64,000 bases of DNA from Paenibacillus senegalensis JC66 (lineage in GTDB: Bacteria; Bacillota; Bacilli; Paenibacillales; NBRC-103111), in NCBI RefSeq assembly GCF_000285515.1, contig NZ_HE610958.1, positions 598,137 to 662,136 of the forward strand. The letters are read 5' to 3'. The position numbers were made by a program, and so were the translations under genes. The notes below the pieces were generated by a model. That model saw only the letters and a program-made list of their open reading frames with translations, did not search any database and was not told the DNA's origin. Position 1 is the stretch's first letter, and every line of letters starts with the position of its first letter. Below, in pieces: positions 50,468-59,735 of the stretch.

Positions 50468-51661
50468 CTATCCGATTCGCTCCAGAGCCAGCTGACTGCG
50501 TGGTACAAACAAGCCTGATTTTTTTTCATTTTCACGATATATGACTTGTTGAGCGCCCACTACAGTTATGGATTCCTCCTCCGGCTCCCCGATGACACTG
50601 CCATCACGGATGACCGTGCCCTCGCCAATAATGGCTTTATATATTTTTACATTGCGCCCAATCTTGACATTAGGCATAATTACGCTGTGCTTAATAACGG
50701 AATCTTCTCCGACTTCCGTCCCGCAGGATAGCACGGACCGATTAATCCGGCCATGAATACCGCAGCCTGAGTGGATTAATGAACGTCTAACAATCGCGCT
50801 GGGGGCAATGTATTGCGGCGCTTCCCGGGTTCCATTCGTATAAAGCGGCCACCCCTCCTGGTTCATGCTGAACAAGCTGCCGTTTAACAAATCCATGTGA
50901 GCATCCCATAGGCTATCCACCGTACCGACATCCTTCCAATATCCTTCGAATGGATAGGCATACAGCCGGGCATCGCTAGCCAGCATTGCGGGAATGATAT
51001 CCTTGCCGAAGTCATGCGAGGAATAGGGCTGTTTACGGTCCGCCAGAAGCACTCGTTTCAACACTTCCCATTTGAAAATATATATACCCATGGAGGCCAG
51101 GTTGCTCTGCGGCTCTTCCGGCTTTTCCTCGAAGTGAACAATTCGCTCTCCGCTTCCCGTAGCCATAATGCCAAATCGGCTCGCTTCATCCCACGGCACC
51201 TCTCTGACGGCGATAGTGACATCCGCATTCGTTTGTTTATGCCACTCCAGCATCGGCCGGTAATCCATGCGGTAAATATGGTCTCCTGACAAAATAAGCA
51301 CGTGTTCCGGCTTACGCTTCTCCAGGTAATCTATATTTTTTGCTATTGCATCTGCTGTTCCCTCATAGGCGGAACAGTTCCTTCCATCGGCTGCGAGCAA
51401 GGAGATTTCTCCGCCATCTTCTTCCCACAGCTTCCAGGAGCTTCCGTCTCCTATATGACTATGGAGCGACTCATATTTATATTGAGTCAACACCCCTACC
51501 GATTGCAGTCCGGAATTGGTACAATTGCTCAATGCAAAATCGATAATGCGGTACCTGCCGCCAAACGACACCGCCGGCTTTGCCACGTGAGAAGTCAGAA
51601 CGCCCAGTCTACGTCCTTCTCCACCTGCTAGTAACATAGCTACGCACTCTCTTCTTTTCAT
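50468..51661 (-). CDS. glgC: Glucose-1-phosphate adenylyltransferase
   Basis: A 397-residue enzyme that makes ADP-glucose for glycogen synthesis. The nucleotidyl-transferase signature LLAGGEGRRLGVLT is at residue ~10, the sugar-phosphate site in FEEKPEEP and the YWKDVGTVDSLWDAHMDL block in the middle, and a left-handed beta-helix with hexapeptide repeats (VGEDSVIKHSVIMPNVKIG) at the C-terminus. The ATG at 51661 follows AAAGGTG. glgD, glgA and glgB are not adjacent, so it is isolated from the usual glycogen operon. The stretch 51662-52143 holds nothing recognised. Confidence 0.92.
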   Translation of the reverse strand: MKRRECVAMLLAGGEGRRLGVLTSHVAKPAVSFGGRYRIIDFALSNCTNSGLQSVGVLTQYKYESLHSHIGDGSSWKLWEEDGGEISLLAADGRNCSAYEGTADAIAKNIDYLEKRKPEHVLILSGDHIYRMDYRPMLEWHKQTNADVTIAVREVPWDEASRFGIMATGSGERIVHFEEKPEEPQSNLASMGIYIFKWEVLKRVLLADRKQPYSSHDFGKDIIPAMLASDARLYAYPFEGYWKDVGTVDSLWDAHMDLLNGSLFSMNQEGWPLYTNGTREAPQYIAPSAIVRRSLIHSGCGIHGRINRSVLSCGTEVGEDSVIKHSVIMPNVKIGRNVKIYKAIIGEGTVIRDGSVIGEPEEESITVVGAQQVIYRENEKKSGLFVPRSQLALERIG

Positions 51662-52143
51662 CTCTATCACCTTTCTTCTGGTAGTCTACTATTGAATCTA
51701 ACCTTGGCAATTCCATCAGAAAGAAGCAAATGAGTATACTTGACCCTGGGCCGTTATACCTTCCGTTTTTCAGCCTGAAATCCAGTGAAGCCAGGCCAAG
51801 CTGCTTTTAGCTTTCCAAAATGTAGTCTGTCTCATATGCTTACACATCTTTCTAGCCTCTTAAACTATTGCCAAATAAATAGGCCAGTAGAAAGGGATTC
51901 TTCTGACGTACCAACCCGCCTTTCCTCCTAATGTTTTGACACACCTTGCCATGATTTTTGAGTTATGTTTTAATCATGGTCTTCTGCACCTTTCCAAGAA
52001 GAGATAGCATGGAAAGGATCTTATCCCCTTTCTAAGAATAAGCTGCGAAGGTCTCTTTCATAGCACAATCCATATATATGCACCCTGTTCTTGTCTTACA
52101 ATTGAAAAATTTACCTTTAATTCGACAAAATTTTCACACATTG

Positions 52144-52665
52144 TCATGCTCTTCCATGTATCTTTGCTAATTGCTCTTTATTGACAGCTTGATATCTGCG
52201 GAACGTTTCCGCCACCTTGCTGCGCCGATCAGGGTCTGCCTCTACGATAATTAGAATGTTGCCCTCGTCTACGAATTGGCTGTAATCTTCCGCGTCGGAC
52301 TTGGCTATTCCAAGAGCAATCAAGCCACCGACCAGCCCGCCGGTGCCTGCGCCGATTACCGCTCCTGACAATGCGGCAGCGATAGGACCGGCAGCGATAA
52401 TGGGTCCCACACCTGGTATGGCCAAGGCTCCCAGGCCTGCCAGCAAGCCTGTTACTCCGCCAACGATACCCCCAGCTGCTGCTCCGGTAGCGATGCCGTC
52501 CTCGGCCTCGCTGGCGGTTTGTTTGCGAATGGCCTCTTCTTCTTTTTTGCGCTTAGTAATAACCGATATGTCACTGGCACGGTAGCCCTGCTTCTGCAGC
52601 TCGTCGATTACCTTGATAGCATCTTGTTCCGACTGCAATACACCTACAACCTTGTTAGTTTCCAT
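52144..52665 (-). CDS. General stress protein of the 17M/YflT type
   Basis: A 173-residue protein. Residues ~1-55 form the general-stress 17M domain (VVGVLQSEQDAIKVIDELQKQGYRASDISVI). Next is a long glycine/alanine-rich hydrophobic core (GAAAGGIVGGVTGLLAGLGALAIPGVGPIIAAGPIAAALSG, broken here only for reading) and a C-terminal alpha/beta end (NILIIVEADPDRRSK). Homologues such as YflT are heat- or SigB-induced. A GTTTAA at 52710-52705 is present upstream, but no SigB -10 at the right distance was found. AGGAGGAG precedes the ATG. Confidence 0.85.
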   Translation of the reverse strand: METNKVVGVLQSEQDAIKVIDELQKQGYRASDISVITKRKKEEEAIRKQTASEAEDGIATGAAAGGIVGGVTGLLAGLGALAIPGVGPIIAAGPIAAALSGAVIGAGTGGLVGGLIALGIAKSDAEDYSQFVDEGNILIIVEADPDRRSKVAETFRRYQAVNKEQLAKIHGRA

Positions 52666-52811
52666 ACATTCTCCTCCTCACTCGACCAATTGTGATAAAT
52701 GAAATTAAACAACGAACTACACTTATGACCTTCTAGGACTTTCTTGATCATACAGAGAGCCCTCCTGATAAGTTGTATAGAGCTACTTACCCTCTCTGCC
52801 TCCCCGCAAAA

Positions 52812-52901
52812 CTCCCGGGTGAAACCCTGGCAACTAATCTCCCGGATGAAATCCTGTCAACTAATGGATTGGCATTGACCAATGAATTGGCATTGAAATT
52901 A
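52812..52901 (+). repeat. Tandem duplications of 27 bp and 18 bp
   Basis: Two 27-bp units (52812-52838, 52839-52865; about 85% identical) are directly followed by two 18-bp units (52866-52883, 52884-52901). They lie in the noncoding interval before the terminator of the signalling operon. Confidence 0.8.
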
Positions 52902-52977
52902 ATCATTTCTGAACATAAATATGGGGGATGTCCGAAATGTAGAGGATGTTCCAAAATTTGCAGCTCAGCCCGATAAC

Positions 52978-53036
52978 AAAAAAAATTCAAACCGCAAGAA
53001 CACTGTAACAACAGCATTCCTGCGGTTTGAATTTTG
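52978..53036 (-). terminator. Terminator of the signalling operon
   Basis: On the minus strand AATTCAAACCGCA pairs with TGCGGTTTGAATT over a loop of ~22 nt and is followed by a long T-run. It closes the four-gene operon 53098-60875. Confidence 0.85.
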
Positions 53037-53097
53037 GTGCATAATTTACTCGAAAATAGCGGCCGTTCTGGACAGGCTTGAGGAACCAGCCTGCATT

Positions 53098-55107
53098 TTA
53101 GGTTCCAGTGTTCTTATTACGGCCAGGACTGAGCATAGCCCGTTCAATTACTTCACCCAGCTTATGCAATTGGACTGGCTTCATGAAGCAGTCAGAGACG
53201 AAATCCGGCAGCGGCTCCTTAAGCTGCTCCTCATTCGCAACCTGCATAACTAGACAAGGGACTGTGCCTTTGGCCGCGAATGCCTCCCGCAGCTTGAAAG
53301 CAGATTTCAATAAGCTGTAGTCGGCCACAATGAGATCCGCATCTTCTTCCTGAAGGAGGTCTGCGGATAATTCGCTGTTAACCTTCACCTCTCCACAGCC
53401 GAGCTCCTCCAGCATGTACTTAAGAAGCTTGCGATTAATTTCATCACCGTCAACCACTGTGACCCGCAAGCCGTTGTCCCGCTGTGTGTCCACAGCCTCT
53501 TGCCGGGCAGGATTCTGCTGCTCTTCGAGATAAAAGGGGGCCAAACGGATTGTGAAGCGGAAGGTGGCGCCGGATTCCTCCGTATCAACAAGCTCAATAG
53601 ACCCTTCCATCAGTTCCACTAGCGTTTTGCATATAGCCAGACCCAAACCGGTCCCCCCGTACTTACGGCTCATAGAGGAATCCAGCTGGGAGAATGGTTT
53701 AAACAGCTGCTCCCTTTTCGCTTCGGCAATCCCTATTCCGGTGTCCTTCACTATAAACTCGATCTCCAGCTTGGACTGTGCTCCCGAAGCTTGGTTAACC
53801 ATCAAATAAACTCCACCGGTATTAGTAAATTTAATAGCATTTCCAATTAAATTGATTAAAATCTGGCGCAGCCGGGTAATGTCTCCCAACAGATAAGCTG
53901 GAAGCTGTGGATCGATATAATACTTCATTTCGAGGTCCCTTTTTTGGGCGGTAAACAGATCAAATGTTTCGGATATACACCCGACCAATGAAAAAGGCTC
54001 CTCCTCCAGCTCCATCTTCCCGCTTTCTATTTTGGAGAAATCAAGAATATCATTAATAACCGCCAGCAGCGCATCACCGCTTGTGCGGATAATCTCGGCC
54101 AGCTCCTTCTGCTCCGGGTTGAGCTCGGTTTGCAGCAGCAGATCAGTCATCCCGATTACCCCATTAAGCGGCGTCCGGATCTCATGGCTCATTGTTGCCA
54201 AGAAATCCGATTTGACACGGGAAGCGATTTCAGCTGCTTCCTTAGCTCTGACCAGCTCCTGCTCAGCCTTTTTGCGTTCGGAGATGTCACTTACCGTACA
54301 GGCAAATAAGTGATCCATACCAATGAAAGCTTCACCTATCCGAATCTCCGCATAGAAGGGCTTGCCGGATCTCGTCGTTAATTGAAGCTCATTGATTTTA
54401 CCAATATATTTTTCACTAGCAGTATCATCCTGATCATCAATCAGCGGCTTTAGCTCGGGGACTAACCGGGTGACAGGATACCCGACAAGCTCTTCCTCCT
54501 CAAAACCGAATATCGTCAGGACCGCAGGATTCACCGTCAGAATAAGACCGCTCGCGTCAAAAGTGAACATCGCATCGATTGAAGTATCTCCGATAATTCT
54601 GGCATGAGCCTCCGCTTTGGTCAGACTCAATGTTGTAAGCAGCAGATCCTGATTCGTTTTCTCCAGCTTGCGCGTCTGCTCTTCCAGCAGCTGTGTTTGC
54701 TTTTGCAGCTTTTTGTTACTGATGAACAGTCTTACGAATCCTTCAATCTTGGATTTTAAAGTCTGCGGCACGAAGGGCTTGACCATATAATCAATAGCCC
54801 CGACCGAATAGCCTGTGAAGTAATGCTCCGCTTCTTTACTAGTCGCCGTAATGAAAATAATCGGAATATCTTTAGTACGTTCACGGGCTTTAATAAAACG
54901 TGCCGTCTCAAAACCATCCATTCCCGGCATCTGCACATCCATTACGATAACGGCAAAGTCATCTTTCAACAGACAGCGAAGAGCCTCCTCCCCGGAATTC
55001 GCGCGCACCAGATTATAATTTTCTTCAGATAATACCGCCTCCAGGGCAAGCAAATTCTCGGGATGGTCATCTACCAATAATATATTGATTGATTCGGTGA
55101 TCTCCAT
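53098..55107 (-). CDS. Soluble hybrid kinase, REC-PAS-HisKA-HATPase-REC
   Basis: A 669-residue cytoplasmic hybrid kinase without membrane segments. An N-terminal receiver (LLVDDHPENLLALEAVLSEE; phospho-acceptor D57 in VIVMDVQMPGMDG) is followed by a coiled coil (130-170). Next come a PAS domain (~170-280), HisKA (ATMSHEIRTPLNGVIGM, H308) and HATPase (NLIGNAIKFT, DTGIGI, GGTGLGLAI). A C-terminal receiver keeps D596 and the lysine K643 but has a changed acidic pocket (VVDGDE). It is the last gene of an operon with a CheR-like enzyme, a larger hybrid kinase and a receiver-phosphatase. It may pass phosphate to or from them. Confidence 0.88.
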   Translation of the reverse strand: MEITESINILLVDDHPENLLALEAVLSEENYNLVRANSGEEALRCLLKDDFAVIVMDVQMPGMDGFETARFIKARERTKDIPIIFITATSKEAEHYFTGYSVGAIDYMVKPFVPQTLKSKIEGFVRLFISNKKLQKQTQLLEEQTRKLEKTNQDLLLTTLSLTKAEAHARIIGDTSIDAMFTFDASGLILTVNPAVLTIFGFEEEELVGYPVTRLVPELKPLIDDQDDTASEKYIGKINELQLTTRSGKPFYAEIRIGEAFIGMDHLFACTVSDISERKKAEQELVRAKEAAEIASRVKSDFLATMSHEIRTPLNGVIGMTDLLLQTELNPEQKELAEIIRTSGDALLAVINDILDFSKIESGKMELEEEPFSLVGCISETFDLFTAQKRDLEMKYYIDPQLPAYLLGDITRLRQILINLIGNAIKFTNTGGVYLMVNQASGAQSKLEIEFIVKDTGIGIAEAKREQLFKPFSQLDSSMSRKYGGTGLGLAICKTLVELMEGSIELVDTEESGATFRFTIRLAPFYLEEQQNPARQEAVDTQRDNGLRVTVVDGDEINRKLLKYMLEELGCGEVKVNSELSADLLQEEDADLIVADYSLLKSAFKLREAFAAKGTVPCLVMQVANEEQLKEPLPDFVSDCFMKPVQLHKLGEVIERAMLSPGRNKNTGT

Positions 55108-55126
55108 TTGCCCACTCCTGTTCTTA

Positions 55127-55954
55127 TTATTTTACTTTGCGGTACAATTTTTCCCTGCTGTCCAGCACTTCATAATTTTCGGCATGCGTAGTGAAATTAA
55201 TCGATTCCCGGTTACCCAAAGCAAGCACGCCGAATGGCGTTAAGCTTTCATAAAAAAGCTCGTGAACCTGATCTTGAAGCTCCTTATTAAAATAAATCAG
55301 TACATTTCTGCAAAAGATGACATGGAACTCGTTAAAAGAGCGGTCTGTGACCAAATTATGCTGGGCAAACACCATGTTTTCTTTCAGAAAAGGGTGAAAG
55401 GTCACCGATTTTTCCGTTGCTGTATAGTATTGAGAAAAGGATCCGGTTCCCCCTGCCTGCAAATAATTTTTGGTATAATCCTGCATCTTTCGCAGAGGGA
55501 AGGTTCCGGTTCTGGCTTGATTAATGACATCCTCGCTGGCATCCGTAGCATAAATCCGCGACTTGTGATACAAGCCTTCCTCGTGGAGCAGAACGGCCAT
55601 AGAAAAAACCTCTTCTCCCGTGGAGCAGCCGGCATGCCAAATTCGGATAAAGGGATAGGTGTGCAGAAGCGGCACAACCCTCCGCCGGAAGGCCAGAAAT
55701 AATTCAGGATCCCGGAACATCTCGGTCACATGAATCATCAAATCTTTCATTAAAAGTCTCATGCATTCCGGGTCATGCAGTACTTTGTCCTGCAACGCGG
55801 AAATGGTTTTGAGCTTCATAGCATGGATACGGTGCCAGATTCTTCTGCGAATCGAGTTATAGGCGTAATTGCGAAAATCATAGCCATACAGCCTGTAAAT
55901 ACCTTCGAGAAGAAGCTGAATTTCGACCTTTTCCCGATCCTCAAGCTCTTCCAT
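55127..55954 (-). CDS. CheR-type protein methyltransferase, RsbM-like
   Basis: A 275-residue SAM-dependent methyltransferase. It has the CheR N-terminal helical domain (GIYRLYGYDFRNYAYNSIRRRI) and a SAM-binding core with WHAGCSTGEEVFSMA, IYATDASEDVINQA and FCRNVLIYF. There is no chemotaxis gene nearby. In Bacillus cereus RsbM, a CheR-type enzyme, methylates the MCP-like part of RsbK and dampens SigB; the present neighbour is such a kinase. The ATG at 55954 has no good site. The frame is open upstream and an ATT at 55975, just behind GGGGG, could be the real start. Confidence 0.82.
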   Translation of the reverse strand: MEELEDREKVEIQLLLEGIYRLYGYDFRNYAYNSIRRRIWHRIHAMKLKTISALQDKVLHDPECMRLLMKDLMIHVTEMFRDPELFLAFRRRVVPLLHTYPFIRIWHAGCSTGEEVFSMAVLLHEEGLYHKSRIYATDASEDVINQARTGTFPLRKMQDYTKNYLQAGGTGSFSQYYTATEKSVTFHPFLKENMVFAQHNLVTDRSFNEFHVIFCRNVLIYFNKELQDQVHELFYESLTPFGVLALGNRESINFTTHAENYEVLDSREKLYRKVK

Positions 55955-55981
55955 AAACTCAGGCGAAATCGTAATAACCCC

Positions 55982-58900
55982 CTAATTGTACAACCATACT
56001 TTGAGCAGGGAAAACAGCTGATCCGTATTTATCGGCTTAGTGATGTAATCGGAAGCCCCTGCTTCAATGCATTTACTGCGGTCTTCCTTCATCGCCTTGG
56101 CCGTCAAAGCAATGATTGGAATACGCTCAAACTCCGGGTTTTCGCGGATGCGCTCCATCGCTTCATATCCGTCCATTTCAGGCATCATGATGTCCATAAG
56201 AATCAGGTCAAACGGCTCCGACTCCTCCATGATGCGAAGCGCCTCAGCCCCATTTTCCGCAAAAGTCACCTTAATCTTATAGCTTTCCAGCACACTGGAC
56301 AAAGCAAATACGTTGCGGATATCATCGTCCACCAACAGAATGCGTTTGCCGCTAAAGCTGCTTTCTTTTTCGTGAAGATCCTCCAGCATTTTTCTTTTGT
56401 CTTCCGGCAGGTTGGCCTCTACCCGGTGCAGGAACAATGCAGTTTCATCGAATAACCGTTCCGGTGACTTTACGTTTTTAATGATGATCGATTCCGCGTA
56501 TTTTTTCAGCCGGATTTCATCGGATTTATCCAGCTCTTTGCCCGTATAAATAATGATCGGGAGATCCTTCATGTCCTCATCCTCACGAATCTGCTCCAGC
56601 AGCTCGAATCCGGATATGTCGGACAGCCCCAGATCAAGCACCATACATCCGTATTGCTGTCTCCGCAGTTCCTCCAATGCGGCACTGCCGGTAGATACAG
56701 CTGTAATCTGAACATCCTCGTGACCGATCAATTCCACGAGGCTGTTGCGCAGCTCATCATCATCCTCTACGATTAACAGCTTCTTTTGGTTCTGCTCCAG
56801 AAACGCCTGCAGATCTGCGAACGCATTCTCCAGAGATGCTTTGGATACCGGCTTCTGCAAATAAGCCAGCGCTCCCATCGTCAGGCCCTGCTGCGGCTCA
56901 TCCACCACAGACATAATGTGGACCGGGATATGACGGGTCTCCATATTATGCTTCAAGCGGCTGAGCACCGACCAGCCATCGACTACCGGCAGCTGGATAT
57001 CGAGAATAATCGCATCCGGTTTATGCTGCTTCGCCAGCGCCAGTCCCTGGTCTCCCCTTAAGGCTGCGAGCACTTTAAAACCGCGGGAACGTCCCATATC
57101 CATAATGATGCGGGCAAAATTCTCATCATCTTCAATAATAAGCAGAACTTTATCCTGGGGTTCCAGATCATCCCGGTCGTCGTCCAATTGATTGTCAGAC
57201 CAGTCTGTCTCCGGCGCTCCCTGCTTCGTAAGCAGGAACGGCTCAGGCCCGCTCAATTTCGCCTGCTTGGCCGTTGCCGCTGCCTCCCTCCACACCTGAC
57301 GGACCAAATCGACTGATTCCAGCTCCACTTCCCGCGCATTCTCAGGCAGATAAAGAATGAACTCGCTGCCCTGGCCCTCCACGCTGTTCACGGTAATGGT
57401 ACCGCCCAGCAGTCTGGCCAGTTCCTGACTGATGGATAAGCCTAAGCCGGTGCCTCCATACTTGCGGCTCGTCGTTCCATCCGCCTGATGGAAGGCTTGA
57501 AAAATCAAATCAAGCTTATCCTCGGCGATGCCGATTCCGGTATCTTTGACAGAGAAGGCAATCATCTTCCCTTCATTTCCCGCTTCCTCACGGAAAGGAT
57601 GCTCCTCAGTTGCAAACACATTCAACCGGATCTCCCCTTTTGCCGTAAACTTAAACGCATTGGAGAGAAGGTTTCGGATAATTTGCTCCAAACGGTGTGG
57701 GTCCGTATAAATACTGCTCGGCACATCTTCCGCTATCGTTACTTCAAAAGCAATCTCATTCTTGTTAGCGAGCGGCTCAAAATTCCGCTTAACATAGGCC
57801 TTAAGCCCATGAATGTCATAAGATTCCAGGTTAACATCCATGCGGCCGGCTTCTACCTTGGACAGATCGAGAATATCGTCGATAATCCTGAGCAGATCAC
57901 TGCCGGAGGATTGGATTGTAGTAGCAAATTCCACCTGTTTGTCGGTCAGGTTGCCTTCTTTGTTATCAGATAAGAGCTGAGAGAGGATTAGCAGGCTGTT
58001 CAAAGGCGTCCTCAGCTCATGGGACATATTGGCAAGGAACTCCGACTTGTACTTGGATGTCATCGCCAATTCCAGCGCCTGCCGTTCAAGCTCCGCCTTC
58101 GTCTGTCTGAGCTGATGGTTAAACTGCTCGGTCTGCTCTACCTGACGCTCCAGTTCTCTCGTTTTCTTCAGCAGCTCATCATTCGCCTGTTCCAGTTCTT
58201 CCTGCTGGTGCTGGAGCATTTCCTCGGAACGCTGCAAGGAACGTGTTTTCTCCTCGAGCCGCTCGTTGGAGGCCCTTAATTCCTCCTGCTGTGAGAGCAG
58301 TTCTTCCGATTGGACCTGTAATTCTTCCTGCAGAGCTTGGGAAGACCTCAGCAGCTCCTCCACCCGGTTGTAGGAAAGTATGGTGTTGAACACCACGCCT
58401 GCATTCTCACATAATTGGTTCAGCAGTTCCAATTGCAATGTGCTGAATTTGCTTAATGAAGCTACTTCAACGACACCAACCACTTCATCCTCAAACGAAA
58501 TAGGATAAACCAGAAGACTGACTGGAGCGATTTCCCCCAGTCCGGAGCTGACCTTCACATACTCTGGCGGCACCTCCTCCAAATGGATCGACTCCCTGCT
58601 AGCGGCGCATTGTCCAGCCAGCCCTTCACCAAGCTGAAGCTTATGTTTGACTTCCAGACCTGCCTGGTAAGCATAAGTACCCCGGCTGATGAGCACTCTC
58701 CGGTCTTCCTCTTCTTCAATGCCGTAGACAATCGCGTAACTTCCACCAATCATCGGTGCCAATTCATTGACAAAGGCCTGGTAAGCCTTTTCTAGTTCCT
58801 TAATTCCCTGCAGCTTTGTGGTCATCCGGGCCAGATTGGATTTCAGCCAGGCTTCTTCCTCACTCGCCTGGAACATCTGCTGCTCTCTTAACGTCTTCTC

Positions 58901-59668
58901 CTCCAAGTCTAAAGCGAGGGTGATAAATGATTCGGCCACTTCGCCAATTTCATCGTGCTTGCCGTCGCTCTCCAGCTCCCTGGCATCGACCAGACCCTTC
59001 GCGTAGCCGGTAATCATCCGGGAAACTCTGCTCAACCCGCTCGTAATGCTGCGGACTAGCCAGGTCATAATCGCAATTCCGGCCAGCAGGCCAACCACAC
59101 TGATTAATAAGGTAAACGTTAAGGCGGAGCGGCTCTCATCCTGGGATAAAAATACTTCCTCATCCATACGCTGCTCGTGGTAATGAACCAATTGATGAAG
59201 GAATCCATCCAGCTGCCCCGTTAGCGAGATCCCGTATTCCTCCCTTAAGCGGGAAGCCTCCACGCGCTGGGCCAGCTCCACCAGTTCCACCGCTTCTTCC
59301 TTGTATTGAATGTATTCCCTGAAAATTCGGCTGACGTCCTCAATCAAGCGTTTTTCTTCAGCGGTGACTGAACGCTCCTCAAGCTGCTGTAAATAATTTT
59401 GCGTATTGTCCAACGAAGCATTCAAATCACGAACGGCTTCCCTGCGATTGCTGGGCTCGTTCAAAATCAGATTCACCAGCTGATTATTCATGTTATTGAC
59501 TTCACTCAAAGCGTTGGAAGCCAGCTTAACCTTGGTGTAACGGTTTTGGTATATTTCATCAATATTTTTATCCATAGTAAATAAGCGAGAGGTCCCCACC
59601 CCCGCCAAGGAAATCATGAGAAATATTAAGGCTCCAAAACCTATAAACAGCTTAGTTCGGATTTTCAT
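55982..59668 (-). CDS. Large membrane hybrid histidine kinase with three receivers, RsbK-like
   Basis: A 1228-residue protein. TM1 (~7-29), a helical extracytoplasmic four-helix-bundle sensor (~30-180), TM2 (~182-204), HAMP (~205-258), a GAF domain (~295-435) and a long coiled coil (~436-545) precede HisKA (ANMSHELRTPLNSLLI, H550). HATPase follows (NLLSNAFKF, DTGIGI, GGTGLGLSI). Three receivers come last: IIEDDE with D890, IVEDDD with D1012 and LVDDD with D1159. All catalytic residues look intact. The layout resembles RsbK of the Bacillus cereus group plus two extra receivers. The coiled-coil/HAMP region is a plausible methylation substrate of the neighbouring CheR. Confidence 0.88.
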   Translation of the reverse strand: MKIRTKLFIGFGALIFLMISLAGVGTSRLFTMDKNIDEIYQNRYTKVKLASNALSEVNNMNNQLVNLILNEPSNRREAVRDLNASLDNTQNYLQQLEERSVTAEEKRLIEDVSRIFREYIQYKEEAVELVELAQRVEASRLREEYGISLTGQLDGFLHQLVHYHEQRMDEEVFLSQDESRSALTFTLLISVVGLLAGIAIMTWLVRSITSGLSRVSRMITGYAKGLVDARELESDGKHDEIGEVAESFITLALDLEEKTLREQQMFQASEEEAWLKSNLARMTTKLQGIKELEKAYQAFVNELAPMIGGSYAIVYGIEEEEDRRVLISRGTYAYQAGLEVKHKLQLGEGLAGQCAASRESIHLEEVPPEYVKVSSGLGEIAPVSLLVYPISFEDEVVGVVEVASLSKFSTLQLELLNQLCENAGVVFNTILSYNRVEELLRSSQALQEELQVQSEELLSQQEELRASNERLEEKTRSLQRSEEMLQHQQEELEQANDELLKKTRELERQVEQTEQFNHQLRQTKAELERQALELAMTSKYKSEFLANMSHELRTPLNSLLILSQLLSDNKEGNLTDKQVEFATTIQSSGSDLLRIIDDILDLSKVEAGRMDVNLESYDIHGLKAYVKRNFEPLANKNEIAFEVTIAEDVPSSIYTDPHRLEQIIRNLLSNAFKFTAKGEIRLNVFATEEHPFREEAGNEGKMIAFSVKDTGIGIAEDKLDLIFQAFHQADGTTSRKYGGTGLGLSISQELARLLGGTITVNSVEGQGSEFILYLPENAREVELESVDLVRQVWREAAATAKQAKLSGPEPFLLTKQGAPETDWSDNQLDDDRDDLEPQDKVLLIIEDDENFARIIMDMGRSRGFKVLAALRGDQGLALAKQHKPDAIILDIQLPVVDGWSVLSRLKHNMETRHIPVHIMSVVDEPQQGLTMGALAYLQKPVSKASLENAFADLQAFLEQNQKKLLIVEDDDELRNSLVELIGHEDVQITAVSTGSAALEELRRQQYGCMVLDLGLSDISGFELLEQIREDEDMKDLPIIIYTGKELDKSDEIRLKKYAESIIIKNVKSPERLFDETALFLHRVEANLPEDKRKMLEDLHEKESSFSGKRILLVDDDIRNVFALSSVLESYKIKVTFAENGAEALRIMEESEPFDLILMDIMMPEMDGYEAMERIRENPEFERIPIIALTAKAMKEDRSKCIEAGASDYITKPINTDQLFSLLKVWLYN

Positions 59669-59735
59669 CCTTTTCAGCCCCCCTTGTAACGCTCAACATC
59701 CAACCAGGCATGCTGCTGCCGGGTCTCCAGCCAGG

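Noticed and set aside
49979..50544. Plus-strand open frames with ITLS-like pentapeptide periodicity
   Set aside because: The periodicity merely reflects the 15-bp pyrimidine-rich DNA repeat; there is no start signal, and the frames run into the glgC 3' end on the other strand.
52685..52710. SigB promoter for the 17M/YflT-type stress gene
   Set aside because: GTTTAA is perfect, but nothing like GGGTAT lies 12-16 bp downstream.
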